This document shows, piece after piece, positions 1-6,116 of a stretch of DNA of 12,876 bases. Location: contig CAKUFI010000070.1 in the NCBI GenBank assembly GCA_934647305.1, positions 1-12,876 on the forward strand, given 5' to 3'. Position 1 is the first letter of the stretch. Each line of letters starts with the position of its first letter. The translations under genes were made by a program, and so were the position numbers. The notes under the pieces were generated by a model, which worked only from the letters and a program-made list of their open reading frames with translations, ran no database searches and was not told where the DNA came from. This stretch comes from an uncultured Clostridia bacterium (GTDB taxonomy: Bacteria > Bacillota > Clostridia > Christensenellales > Aristaeellaceae).

Positions 1-44
1 ATTTGAGGCGCGGCACCTGGCCGGGGAGCTTGCTTCCCCGTCCA

Positions 45-76
45 CCAGCTTGTCAAAACCTTTTTTGACAAGCTGG
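45..76. repeat. Perfect 14-bp inverted repeat (hairpin)
   Basis: CCAGCTTGTCAAAA (45-58) is the exact reverse complement of 63-76, with a 4-nt loop CCTT. A weaker hairpin, GGGGA/TCCCC, sits just upstream at 23-39. There is no T-run after the second arm, although the stem itself contains A and T runs. It abuts the D repeat beginning at 77. It could be a terminator for a gene left of the window or part of a mobile repeat; the sequence does not decide. Confidence 0.7.
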
Positions 77-125
77 CCTCCCCTGAAAGGGGAGGTGACT
101 GCGAAGCAGGCGGTGGGGTTCAATC
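77..125 (+). repeat. D repeat, copy 1 (CCTCCCC-TGAAA-GGGGAGG hairpin plus tail)
   Basis: A 7-bp hairpin (77-83/89-95, loop TGAAA) is followed by a GC-rich tail with CTGCGAAGCAGG and ending GGTGGGGTTCAAT. The same arrangement recurs at 5422-5466, and in inverted form at 5357-5401. In the copies at 77 and 5422 the repeat is followed within a few bases by a B hairpin with stem GAATTCGGGAAC, so the two repeat types travel together there. Similar short palindromes are common between genes of gut Clostridia (general knowledge, not checked). Confidence 0.75.
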
Positions 126-130
126 ACACA

Positions 131-210
131 GAATTCGGGAACTTGAATCTATGGTTCCCGAATTCGTCGATAGGATGCGTGGGAGCAGGTGGAACCGGGT
201 ACTGCCCGGT
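131..210 (+). repeat. Hairpin module 1: B hairpin plus C hairpin
   Basis: The B hairpin has arms GAATTCGGGAAC (131-142) and GTTCCCGAATTC (154-165), perfectly complementary, around the 11-nt loop TTGAATCTATG. The linker begins GTCGATAGGATG and ends GAGCAGGTGG. The C hairpin follows: ACCGGG (194-199), loop TACTG, CCCGGT (205-210). This module lacks the A hairpin and has a D repeat in its place. It belongs to a family with other copies at 215-409, 5475-5551, 5630-5736, 5754-5861 and, on the minus strand, in 12207-12876. Confidence 0.85.
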
Positions 211-214
211 ATGA

Positions 215-276
215 GTTTTCCGGAAATTCCGGAAAACCGAAGAAATCAGCCGCTCCAATTTATGGCGGCTGATTTC
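215..276 (+). repeat. Hairpin module 2: A and B hairpins
   Basis: The A hairpin is GTTTTCCGGA (215-224), loop AAT, TCCGGAAAAC (228-237). The 4-nt linker CGAA follows. The B hairpin is GAAATCAGCCGC (242-253), loop TCCAATTTATG, GCGGCTGATTTC (265-276). The B loop is nearly identical to module 1 while the stem is largely different on both sides, so pairing is kept although the sequence is not. The flank GTGTTCTGTCCGGCGG follows, as in the copy at 5782-5816, and leads into the tandem C units. Confidence 0.85.
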
Positions 277-289
277 GTGTTCTGTCCGG

Positions 290-409
290 CGGCAGCAGGT
301 GGCAGTCGGCCCTGCCGACCGGCAGCAAGTGGCAGTCGGCCCTGCCGACCGGCAACAGGTGGGTGCAGGCTCAGCCGACCGGCAGCAAGTGGGTGTCGGC
401 CCTGCCGAC
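290..409 (+). repeat. Four tandem 30-bp C-hairpin units
   Basis: There are four head-to-tail units of exactly 30 bp, starting at 290, 320, 350 and 380. Each begins CGGCARCARGTGG and contains a C hairpin. Units 1, 2 and 4 have GTCGG-CCCTG-CCGAC; unit 3 has the variant loop CTCAG with an altered left arm. The array ends 5 bp before the stop codon of the convergent XRE gene. The array is open in a plus-strand frame, but low complexity and the repeat structure make coding unlikely. Confidence 0.9.
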
Positions 410-414
410 TTGCC

Positions 415-1107
415 TCAGCCTACCGGCTTGTCCTCAGGCTTTTCATCCTTGGCCTTTTCAGGCGCCTTGGGCTTTTTGGTGGGCAGGCGGAAGCCGAAGG
501 AGAGCACGGCGGCCAGCTGCGCGGGGATGCCCAGCAGGAAGATCAGCCACAGCCTGCGCTCCCACAGGCCGAAGAACACGGTCAGCAGCACCGACCAGAT
601 GAGCAGCGAGATGATGTAGACATTGTTTCGCACGATGCCCCAGATGGAGTTGAGCACCAGCCACACCACCAGCGACACCGGCACGGCGCACATGAAGGCG
701 TACCAGTAATACACGTGCGGCTCGGTCACGCCCCAGCAGATGACGAACCCCAGCATGGCGATGAACCAGACCAGGATCACCGACAGCACGACGATGATGC
801 GCTGGTTGTGATCCATGCGGCGGGGTTTGGGCGCGGGCTCCTCGGGGGCGGGCTGGGCGGGCTGCTCGGGCTCGGCGGCCCGTTCGGAGGCCTGCGCTTC
901 GGTCATCAGGAAGCGGTCGACGGTTACGCCGTAGATTTCGGCCAGCTGGTGCAGGATCAGCACGTCGGGTGTGGACTCGCCGCGCTCCCACTTGGAAATG
1001 ACCTTATCCGAATAGTTGATTTTTTCCGCCAGCTCGGCCTGGGTCAGGCGGTTCGCCTTGCGAAAGGCGGCCAGGTTGGCGGCGATAAGCTGCTTTAATT
1101 CGTCCAT
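415..1107 (-). CDS. XRE-family HTH protein with four C-terminal membrane segments
   Basis: 230 residues. Residues 4-65 form an XRE/Cro-type helix-turn-helix: LTQAELAEKI, a recognition helix around SDKVISKWERG, then TPDVLILHQLAEIYGVTVD. A Pro/Glu/Ala-rich linker (about 71-97) precedes four hydrophobic segments near 104-124, 132-155, 163-181 and 186-206. The tail is Lys/Pro-rich. This points to a membrane-anchored DNA-binding regulator; members of this class are common in Bacillota, usually with unknown signal. The ATG at 1107 is preceded by GAGGGA with normal spacing. An ATG ten codons upstream (1137) lies only about 14 bases from the -10 box and is less likely. It is divergent from hisS. The ligand and target are unknown. 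It could control its own promoter, but no operator is evident. Confidence 0.88.
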   Translation of the reverse strand: MDELKQLIAANLAAFRKANRLTQAELAEKINYSDKVISKWERGESTPDVLILHQLAEIYGVTVDRFLMTEAQASERAAEPEQPAQPAPEEPAPKPRRMDHNQRIIVVLSVILVWFIAMLGFVICWGVTEPHVYYWYAFMCAVPVSLVVWLVLNSIWGIVRNNVYIISLLIWSVLLTVFFGLWERRLWLIFLLGIPAQLAAVLSFGFRLPTKKPKAPEKAKDEKPEDKPVG

Positions 1108-1150
1108 GACGCGTTCCCTCACAGGTTTTGTCTGCATGATATACAGATAT

Positions 1151-1179
1151 ATTATAGCGTAAAATCGTGTCGTGAAAAA
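1151..1179 (-). promoter_or_regulatory. Probable promoter of the XRE membrane regulator
   Basis: On the minus strand a perfect TATAAT -10 box (1156-1151) lies 44 bp upstream of the chosen ATG. The best -35 at 17-bp spacing is TTTTTC (1179-1174), which is weak. The short repeated GTGAAA words upstream (about 1172-1207) might be an operator, but this is only suggestive. Confidence 0.6.
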
Positions 1180-1221
1180 CGGTGAAATCGTCAAAAGTGT
1201 GAAAAGCATTTCCCATACCGC

Positions 1222-1250
1222 TTGACAGGCGCGCATACGGCGGGTATAAT
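1222..1250 (+). promoter_or_regulatory. Consensus sigma-A promoter of hisS
   Basis: TTGACA (1222-1227), 17-bp spacer, TATAAT (1245-1250): a perfect match to the vegetative consensus. Transcription would start near 1257, leaving a leader of about 70 nt. That is too short for a T-box, which often controls aminoacyl-tRNA synthetase genes in Bacillota. Confidence 0.92.
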
Positions 1251-1328
1251 CCGTAAAGATCGGTAAACTGCCCGGCGTGTCCTTCGAGGCGCGCCCGGCT
1301 TTTCCAATACAGACAAAGAGGAGTGGTC

Positions 1329-2591
1329 ATGATGCTGACTCAGGCCCCCAAGGGCACCCAGGACGTGCTGCCGCAGGACAGCTATCGCTGGCAGGCGATC
1401 GAGGAAAACATGCGCCGCATCGCGTCCCTGGCGGGATACCGCGAGGTGCGCACCCCCATGTTCGAGCATACCGAGCTGTTCCAGCGCGGCGTGGGCGACA
1501 CGACCGATGTGGTGCAGAAGGAGATGTACACCTTCAACGACAAGGGCGGCCGTTCCATCACCCTCAAGCCCGAGGGTACCGCCGGTGCGGCGCGCGCCTT
1601 CATCGAGGCGCATCTGTACGCCGAGGCGCTGCCCTGCAAGATGTACTACTGCTCCTGCCCCGCCTTCCGCTATGAAAAGCCCCAGGCCGGCCGCCTGCGC
1701 CAGTTCCACCAGAACGGCGTGGAGGTGTTCGGCGCGAAGGACGCGAGCGTGGACGCGGAGGTCATCTCCCTGGCCATGGACATGCTCAGGGCCAACGGCA
1801 TCGGAGATCTGCGCCTGTCGATCAACTCGATCGGCTGCCCGGCCTGCCGCAGGGCCTATCACGAGAAGCTCAGGGAGTACCTGCGCCCGAGGCTGGGCAC
1901 GCTGTGCAAGACCTGCCAGGAGCGCTTTGAGCGCAATCCGCTGCGCATACTGGACTGCAAGGAGGACGCGGACAAGCTGACCGACGCGCCCGAGATGCTG
2001 GCCAATCTGTGCGACGACTGCCGCACCCACTTCGACAGGCTCAAGGCCTATCTCGATGCGATGGACATCGGCTATACGGTCGATCCCCGCATCGTGCGCG
2101 GCCTGGACTACTACACCAAGACCGTCTTTGAGATCATTACCGACACCGAAAACGGCCCCTTGACCGTGTGCGGCGGCGGCCGCTACGACGGGCTGGTCGA
2201 GGAGCTGGGCGGCCCGGCCACTCCCGGCATCGGCTTCGCCATGGGCGTGGAGCGCATGATGATGGTGCAGGACGCGCGGGGCTGCGCGCCCAAGGCGCCG
2301 GCGCTCTACGACGCGTTCGTCTGCACGCTGGGCGATCAGGCCCGCTATGAGGCGGCGCGGCTGGTGCGCGAGCTGCGCGAGGCCGGCATCAAGGCCGATA
2401 TGGATCACGCCGCCCGCAGCCTGAAGGCTCAGTTCAAGTATGCCAACAAGGTGGGCGTGTCCCGCGTGCTGGTGCTGGCCGAGGACGAGCTCAGCCGCGG
2501 CGTGGTCAAGCTGCGCGATATGGACGCGAGCGCCGAGGAGGAAGTCCCGCGCGGCCAGATCGTCGGCAGGCTGCAGCGCCTTCTGGGCTGA
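1329..2591 (+). CDS. hisS: Histidine--tRNA ligase
   Basis: 420 residues, normal length for bacterial HisRS, a class II synthetase that charges tRNA-His in the cytoplasm using ATP. Visible landmarks are the N-terminal GTQDVLP (9-15), motif 2 region with TLKPEGTAGAARA (78-90), the QAGRLRQFHQNGVEVFG stretch (119-135), the HisA motif RGLDYYTK (257-264), and motif 3 with GGGRYDGLVEELGG (282-295) and GIGFAMGVERM (300-310). The C-terminal anticodon-binding domain spans about 326-420. CxxC pairs at 170-173, 193-196 and 228-231 lie in the insertion seen in Gram-positive HisRS. AGGAG (1319-1323) precedes ATG 1329 by 5 bases and ATG 1332 by 8, so either is possible; the in-frame GTG at 1323 overlaps the ribosome site and is rejected. 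The gene is monocistronic, not followed by aspS as in many relatives. Confidence 0.97.
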   Translation: MMLTQAPKGTQDVLPQDSYRWQAIEENMRRIASLAGYREVRTPMFEHTELFQRGVGDTTDVVQKEMYTFNDKGGRSITLKPEGTAGAARAFIEAHLYAEALPCKMYYCSCPAFRYEKPQAGRLRQFHQNGVEVFGAKDASVDAEVISLAMDMLRANGIGDLRLSINSIGCPACRRAYHEKLREYLRPRLGTLCKTCQERFERNPLRILDCKEDADKLTDAPEMLANLCDDCRTHFDRLKAYLDAMDIGYTVDPRIVRGLDYYTKTVFEIITDTENGPLTVCGGGRYDGLVEELGGPATPGIGFAMGVERMMMVQDARGCAPKAPALYDAFVCTLGDQARYEAARLVRELREAGIKADMDHAARSLKAQFKYANKVGVSRVLVLAEDELSRGVVKLRDMDASAEEEVPRGQIVGRLQRLLG

Positions 2592-2612
2592 ATGCCGAAA
2601 GAAAACTCATCG

Positions 2613-2643
2613 CCGCTTCAGACAGTTGTCTGAGGCGGTTTTT
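2613..2643 (+). terminator. Rho-independent terminator of hisS
   Basis: CCGCTTCAGACA (2613-2624) pairs with TGTCTGAGGCGG (2627-2638), with a single G-T wobble, followed by TTTTT. It lies 22 bases after the hisS stop. Confidence 0.93.
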
Positions 2644-2705
2644 CGCATTGCTTCGTCTCGATGCATGCGGCATGAGACAGCAGGCATATCGTTCGTCAGC
2701 AGACA

Positions 2706-2757
2706 AACTTCGGTGGGGGTCTGGGGGAGCGCGAAGCGAATGCGGAGCCTCCCCCAG
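2706..2757 (+). repeat. E repeat, copy 1
   Basis: The unit starts AACTTCGGTGGGGGT and contains the 9-bp inverted repeat CTGGGGGAG (2721-2729) / CTCCCCCAG (2749-2757) around a GCGAAGCGAA-rich middle. A copy with only about three differences lies at 5557-5607. It sits in the 317-bp gap between hisS and the ABC operon; the remainder of that gap holds the hisS terminator, the downstream promoter, and nothing else recognised. Confidence 0.85.
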
Positions 2758-2826
2758 CGGGGCGGAGCGTGTCCCGGCTCTCATCGAATTTTTACATCGA
2801 AAGGAATTGTTTTAATCGTTATCTAT

Positions 2827-2856
2827 TTGAGCAGAGCAGGCTCGGCGTGCTATAAT
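2827..2856 (+). promoter_or_regulatory. Probable promoter of the ABC operon
   Basis: TTGAGC (2827-2832), 18-bp spacer and a perfect TATAAT (2851-2856). The local sequence is AT-rich compared with its surroundings. The first gene starts about 45 nt after the expected transcription start. Confidence 0.8.
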
Positions 2857-2908
2857 TTAACGGTAAAGTAGAACTGTTGCCATTTGGCGCAGCGAGGAGG
2901 ATAATGAA

Positions 2909-3622
2909 ATGCTTCGGATCGAGCACCTGACGAAGACCTATGGAGAGAAGAAGGCGGTGGACGACCTGAGCCTGCACATCGCTCCGGGCGAGATTTACGG
3001 CTTTATCGGCCACAACGGCGCGGGCAAGACCACGACGCTCAAGTCTGCGGCGGGCATACTGCAGTTTGACGAGGGCGAGATCAAAATCGGCGGCAAATCG
3101 ATCAAGGCCGAGCCGATCGCCTGCAAGCGGGAGACGGCCTACATTCCGGACAATCCCGACCTGTACGAGTACATGACCGGCGTGAAGTACCTGAACTTCA
3201 TCGCGGATGTTTTCGGCGTGAGCGCGGAAGAACGGCAGGCGCGCATCCGGGACTACGCCGGGCGATTTGAACTGACGGACAGCCTGAACCAGCCCATTGC
3301 GGCCTATTCCCACGGCATGAAGCAGAAGCTGACGATCATTTCGGCCTGGCTGCACGCCCCCCGGCTGATCCTGATGGACGAACCGTTCGTGGGTCTGGAT
3401 CCCAAGGCGGCGCACATCCTCAAGGGCATGATGCGCGAGCTGTGCGACCGGGGCGGCGCGATTTTCTTCTCCACGCACGTGCTGGAGGTGGCCGAGAAGC
3501 TGTGCGATAAGGTGGCCATCATCAAGGGCGGCAGGCTGATTCGCTCGGGCACCATGGAGGAGGTCAAGGGCGACGATTCCCTGGAGGACGTGTTCCTCGA
3601 ACTGGAGGAAGAAGAATGCTGA
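2909..3622 (+). CDS. ABC transporter ATP-binding protein (ABC-2 exporter type)
   Basis: 237 residues, a single nucleotide-binding domain. Walker A is GHNGAGKT (34-41), the signature is YSHGMKQK (133-140), Walker B is LILMDEP (153-159) with the catalytic Glu present, the D-loop is GLDP (162-165) and the switch His is H190. The signature YSHGM is the variant typical of ABC-2/DrrA-like importer-independent ATPases. AGGAGG (2895-2900) lies 8 bases before the ATG. The stop overlaps the start of the permease gene by 7 bases, so the two are translationally coupled and almost certainly form one transporter. The substrate cannot be told. Candidates by family are drugs, peptides or lipids. Confidence 0.95.
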   Translation: MLRIEHLTKTYGEKKAVDDLSLHIAPGEIYGFIGHNGAGKTTTLKSAAGILQFDEGEIKIGGKSIKAEPIACKRETAYIPDNPDLYEYMTGVKYLNFIADVFGVSAEERQARIRDYAGRFELTDSLNQPIAAYSHGMKQKLTIISAWLHAPRLILMDEPFVGLDPKAAHILKGMMRELCDRGGAIFFSTHVLEVAEKLCDKVAIIKGGRLIRSGTMEEVKGDDSLEDVFLELEEEEC

Positions 3623-5214
3623 AGGTACTGCTGAAAAAGCAGCTGGCGGAGATCTTCCGCAGCTACTTCTATGACGCGAAAAAGAACAGGGCGCGCTCGA
3701 AGGCGGCTACGATCGGCTACATTGTGCTCTTCGTGCTGCTCATGGTGGGCCTGCTGGGCGGGATGTTCACCTTCCTTTCGATGTCGCTGTGCACGCCGAT
3801 GGCCGAGGCCGGGATGGACTGGCTGTACTTCGCGCTGATGAGCCTGCTGGCCGTTTTTCTGGGCGCGTTCGGCAGCGTGTTCAACACCTATTCCGGTCTG
3901 TACCTGGCCAGGGACAACGATCTGCTGCTGTCGATGCCCATTCCGGTGAGCGTCATCATGACGGCCAGGCTGCTGGGCGTGTACCTGATGGGCCTGATGT
4001 ACTCGGGCGTGGTGATCGTGCCGGCGGTGATTGTGTACATGGCCGCCGTGAGCTGCTCGGCGGGGGTGGTGCTCGGCTCCATACTGCTGGTCGCGCTGAT
4101 TTCGATCTTCGTGCTGACGCTGTCCTGCGCGCTGGGCTGGGTGGTGGCGAAGATCAGCCTGAAGCTGAAGAACAAAAGCTTCATCACGGTGCTGGCGTCG
4201 CTGGTGTTCATTGGCGTCTACTACTTCTTCTACTTCAAGGCGCAGAGCGTGATCGCCGACCTGGTGACCCACGCGGCCGTGTACGGCGAAAGAATCAAGG
4301 GCGCGGCCTACCCGGTATACCTGCTGGGCCGGGTGGCGACCGGCGACGGCGCGGCGATGGCAATCGTGTCGGCAGTGGTGCTGGCGCTGTTCGCGCTGAT
4401 GTGGGCGTTGATTTCGCGCAGCTTCCTGAAGATCGCGACCGCAACCGGACGCAGCGAAAGGCGCGCCTATCGCGAAAAGGCCGCGAAGTGCCGGAGCGTG
4501 GACTCGGCGCTTTTGCACAGGGAGCTCTCCCGCTTTGCAGGCAGCCCGAACTACATGCTCAACTGCGGCATGGCGCTGCTGATCTCGCCGCTGCTGGTGA
4601 TCGCGGTATTCTGGAAGGGCGCGGAGATCATCGCCCCGCTTCAGGCGTTTTTTGCCGACCGGCCGGGCGCGCTTCAGGCGCTGATCTGCGCGGCGCTGTG
4701 TACGGTCGCCTCGATGAACGACATGACCGCGCCGTCGGTGTCGCTGGAGGGCAGGACGCTCTACCTGATTCAGTCGCTGCCGGTCACGCCCTGGCAGGCG
4801 CTTTGGGCCAAGGCGCGCATGCAGGTCATCCTGACCGCGCCGCCCATGCTGCTGTGCGCGGTCTGCCTGCTGTGCGTGTCTCCGATGAGCCTGGTTGAAG
4901 GAATGTTCGTGCTGCTGGCCAGTCAGGCCTTCGTGCTGTTCTCGGCGCTGTTTGGCCTGTTCCTGGGCGTGAAAATGCCCAATCTGACCTGGACGAACGA
5001 AATCACCCCCATCAAGCAGAGCGCAAGCGTCATGATCGCCCTGCTGGGCGGCTGGCTCTACGCGCTGCTGCTGGGCGGCGGCTTCCTGCTCGTCGGATGG
5101 AAAATCGGCTTCATTGCCTACATGGCCTGCTTTACCGCGCTCCCGCTCGCGCTCAGCGCCGCACTCTATGCCTGGCTCCGCAAGAGAGGCAGCGCCCGTT
5201 TCGCCGCGCTGTAG
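3616..5214 (+). CDS. ABC transporter permease (about 12 membrane segments)
   Basis: 532 residues, strongly hydrophobic. Segments are visible near 33-57, 70-90, 112-142, 150-178, 188-206, 247-267, 315-334, 353-368, 402-422, 428-452, 470-495 and 500-520. The N-terminus (residues 1-32) is basic and cytoplasmic, and a charged cytoplasmic stretch lies at about 268-312. It resembles the large Bacillota exporter permeases that pair with a separate ATPase; some look like two ABC-2-type halves joined. GGAGG (3604-3608) inside the upstream gene is placed 7 bases before the ATG. It is the membrane partner of the preceding ATPase. The substrate is unknown and no signal for a specific family such as bacteriocin immunity is visible. 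Confidence 0.92.
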   Translation: MLKVLLKKQLAEIFRSYFYDAKKNRARSKAATIGYIVLFVLLMVGLLGGMFTFLSMSLCTPMAEAGMDWLYFALMSLLAVFLGAFGSVFNTYSGLYLARDNDLLLSMPIPVSVIMTARLLGVYLMGLMYSGVVIVPAVIVYMAAVSCSAGVVLGSILLVALISIFVLTLSCALGWVVAKISLKLKNKSFITVLASLVFIGVYYFFYFKAQSVIADLVTHAAVYGERIKGAAYPVYLLGRVATGDGAAMAIVSAVVLALFALMWALISRSFLKIATATGRSERRAYREKAAKCRSVDSALLHRELSRFAGSPNYMLNCGMALLISPLLVIAVFWKGAEIIAPLQAFFADRPGALQALICAALCTVASMNDMTAPSVSLEGRTLYLIQSLPVTPWQALWAKARMQVILTAPPMLLCAVCLLCVSPMSLVEGMFVLLASQAFVLFSALFGLFLGVKMPNLTWTNEITPIKQSASVMIALLGGWLYALLLGGGFLLVGWKIGFIAYMACFTALPLALSAALYAWLRKRGSARFAAL

Positions 5215-5282
5215 GGGAGAGACGTTGGGGTTACGCTGGGGAGGCGGCTTTTCTGAGAAAAGCCCCTCCCCAGACCTCTCCC
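5215..5282 (+). terminator. Long hairpin just after the ABC operon, probable terminator
   Basis: CTGGGGAGG (5236-5244) and GGCTTTTC (5246-5253) pair with GAAAAGCC (5257-5264) and CCTCCCCAG (5265-5273): a 17-bp stem with one bulged C and a 3-nt loop. An outer GGGAGAG/CTCTCCC pair (5215-5221/5276-5282) can extend it. It starts directly at the stop codon. No T-run follows, so it may instead be a repeat element or an mRNA 3' stabiliser. Confidence 0.6.
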
Positions 5283-5356
5283 GAAAAGCACGATGATCCG
5301 CGGGAACTATAGGGGAAAAGAGATGCGGCTCCCCGAATGCGGCGCAGGCAAGGCGG

Positions 5357-5401
5357 AACCCCTCAGCCGCCTGCGGCGACAGCTCCCCTTTCAAGGGAGC
5401 C
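5357..5401 (-). repeat. D-type repeat, inverted copy
   Basis: It begins AACCCCTCAGCCGCC and ends with the hairpin GCTCCC/GGGAGC. Read on the minus strand it matches the D repeat at 5422-5466, 20 bp away, so the two form an inverted pair. The stretch 5283-5356 before it shows nothing recognisable. Confidence 0.7.
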
Positions 5402-5421
5402 TCGACCGATGCCGAACGTGT

Positions 5422-5466
5422 CTCCCCTGAAAGGGGAGGTGGCCGCGAAGCGGACGGAGGGGTTCA
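5422..5466 (+). repeat. D repeat, copy 2
   Basis: The CTCCCC-TGAAA-GGGGAG hairpin is followed by GTGGCCGCGAAGCGG and GGAGGGGTTCAAT, the same order as at 77-125. As there, it leads within 8 bases into a B hairpin with stem GAATTCGGGAAC. Confidence 0.78.
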
Positions 5467-5474
5467 ATAACGCA

Positions 5475-5551
5475 GAATTCGGGAACTCCAATTTATGGTT
5501 CCCGAATTCGTCGTCAGGATGCGCGGTAGCAGGGGGCAGGCAATGCCTGCC
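5475..5551 (+). repeat. Hairpin module 3: B hairpin plus C hairpin
   Basis: B: GAATTCGGGAAC (5475-5486), loop TCCAATTTATG, perfect complement 5498-5509. The linker starts GTCGTCAGGATGCGCGG. C: GGCAGG (5535-5540), loop CAATG, CCTGCC (5546-5551), a stem different from other C copies but fully paired. Confidence 0.87.
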
Positions 5552-5556
5552 GGACT

Positions 5557-5607
5557 AACTTCGGTGGGGGTCTGGGGGAGCGTGAAGCGAAGCGGAACCT
5601 CCCCCAG
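5557..5607 (+). repeat. E repeat, copy 2
   Basis: Near-identical to 2706-2757, with the CTGGGGGAG (5572-5580) / CTCCCCCAG (5599-5607) inverted repeat. Directly after it stands CCGACCGGCAGCGCC, the right half of a C hairpin whose left half is missing, so the element appears to have replaced or split a C unit. Confidence 0.85.
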
Positions 5608-5629
5608 CCGACCGGCAGCGCCGCCCAAT

Positions 5630-5736
5630 AATCCGCAGGGAAGCCTGCGGATTCGCAGAATTCGGGAACTTCAATTTATGGTTTCCGAATTCGTCGATAG
5701 AATCCGCGGCAGCAGGTGGGTGTCGGCCCTGCCGAC
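5630..5736 (+). repeat. Hairpin module 4: complete A-B-C
   Basis: A: AATCCGCAGG (5630-5639), loop GAAG, CCTGCGGATT (5644-5653). Linker CGCA. B: GAATTCGGGAAC (5658-5669), loop TTCAATTTATG, GTTTCCGAATTC (5681-5692), one wobble pair. Then GTCGATAGAATCCGCGG and C: GTCGG (5722-5726), CCCTG, CCGAC (5732-5736). The 18 bases after C (CGGCAGCGCCGCCCAATA) also precede module 4's own A hairpin, so modules 4 and 5 look like an imperfect tandem duplication of about 125 bp. Confidence 0.9.
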
Positions 5737-5753
5737 CGGCAGCGCCGCCCAAT

Positions 5754-5861
5754 AATCTGCGGAGAAGTCCGCAGATTCGAAGAAACCAGCCGCTCCAATT
5801 TATGACGGCTGGTTTCGTGTTCTGTCCGGCGGCAGCAGGTGGAACCAGGCACTGCCCAGCG
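5754..5861 (+). repeat. Hairpin module 5: complete A-B-C
   Basis: A: AATCTGCGGA (5754-5763), loop GAAG, TCCGCAGATT (5768-5777). Linker CGAA. B: GAAACCAGCCGC (5782-5793), loop TCCAATTTATG, ACGGCTGGTTTC (5805-5816), 11 pairs with the closing pair lost. Flank GTGTTCTGTCCGGCGG. C is degenerate (GG-CACTG-CC core at 5848-5856). Compared with module 2, the B stem differs by a T-A to C-G compensated change. Confidence 0.88.
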
Positions 5862-5898
5862 GCCCGCATTAAGGGAGGATTAAATGTGGCGGAGGGTC

Positions 5899-5926
5899 TT
5901 GCTTTTTGCGAAAAACGTGCTATACT
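5899..5926 (+). promoter_or_regulatory. Probable promoter of the leader peptide and exporter operon
   Basis: TTGCTT (5899-5904), 16-bp spacer, TATACT (5921-5926). Transcription would begin near 5933, about 48 nt before the leader peptide start. The -35 box is a poor match, the -10 good. Confidence 0.65.
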
Positions 5927-5980
5927 GTGAATGCTGTGTGGCAAAATGCGGCAATAGAATGAAAGAAAGGAGGCTTCGAA

Positions 5981-6061
5981 ATGTTTAACGGATTCACTCT
6001 CAGTTTGAACCAGACATCGCATTCGGAGGCTCCTTTTGCGCTCTTCTGCGCCTGCGTGTAG
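5981..6061 (+). CDS. 26-residue leader peptide of the ABC exporter operon
   Basis: The peptide starts MFNGFTLSLNQ and ends FALFCACV. A near-ideal ribosome site AAAGGAGG (5966-5973) lies 7 bases before the ATG, stronger than at most genes here. The stop TAG (6059-6061) is followed 19 bases later by a strong terminator, and the coding sequence itself contains the 5' strand of a competing antiterminator. The peptide has no obvious function as a protein and no run of one amino acid that would mark amino-acid attenuation. By position it matches BmrB, the leader peptide of B. subtilis bmrCD, whose translation state controls termination; sequence homology is not claimed. Confidence 0.75.
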   Translation: MFNGFTLSLNQTSHSEAPFALFCACV

Positions 6062-6116
6062 AAGAAGCCTTTTGAGCGCAAGCCGCCGAATGCATTGCAT
6101 TCGGCGGCTGTTTTTT
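6019..6116 (+). promoter_or_regulatory. Transcription attenuator: antiterminator versus terminator
   Basis: Terminator fold: 6081-6094 pairs perfectly with 6096-6109 (14 bp, GCCGCCGAATGCA core), followed by GTTTTTT. Antiterminator fold: GCATTCGG (6019-6026) with CCGAATGC (6086-6093), GGCT (6028-6031) with AGCC (6081-6084), and TGCGCTC (6037-6043) with GAGCGCA (6074-6080). That is 19 pairs with one mismatch and a 5-nt bulge. The two folds share 6081-6093 and exclude each other. The antiterminator 5' strand lies in codons 13-21 of the leader. A ribosome that reaches the stop codon would mask or melt it and allow termination. One stalled early would leave it free and permit readthrough. Confidence 0.78.
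6081..6116 (+). terminator. Intrinsic terminator within the exporter leader
   Basis: A perfect 14-bp palindrome (6081-6094/6096-6109), effectively 12 bp with a 5-nt loop, is followed by G and six Ts (6111-6116). It stands between the leader peptide and the first exporter gene with no other promoter seen in 6117-6199, so the exporter must be transcribed through it. Confidence 0.93.

Noticed and set aside
290..409. CRISPR array
   Set aside because: The 30-bp units are contiguous with no unique spacers, and no cas genes are present. They are tandem repeats.
151..1098. Long plus-strand open frame opposite the XRE gene
   Set aside because: It runs through the tandem repeats and antisense to a protein with clear HTH and membrane segments. 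Its translation is His/Gln/Gly/Arg-rich, typical of the antisense of GC-rich genes.
1257..1328. Riboswitch or T-box before hisS
   Set aside because: The leader is too short, and no specifier loop or antiterminator is visible.
5215..5870. Degraded insertion sequence or transposase remnant in the repeat island
   Set aside because: No frame gives transposase-like sequence, and the region is fully explained by short palindromic repeats.
5884..5988. 34-codon ORF with a GGAGG site, ending inside the leader peptide start
   Set aside because: It spans the probable promoter of the leader peptide, has no promoter of its own that I can see, and the real leader has a better ribosome site. Kept only as a remote possibility.
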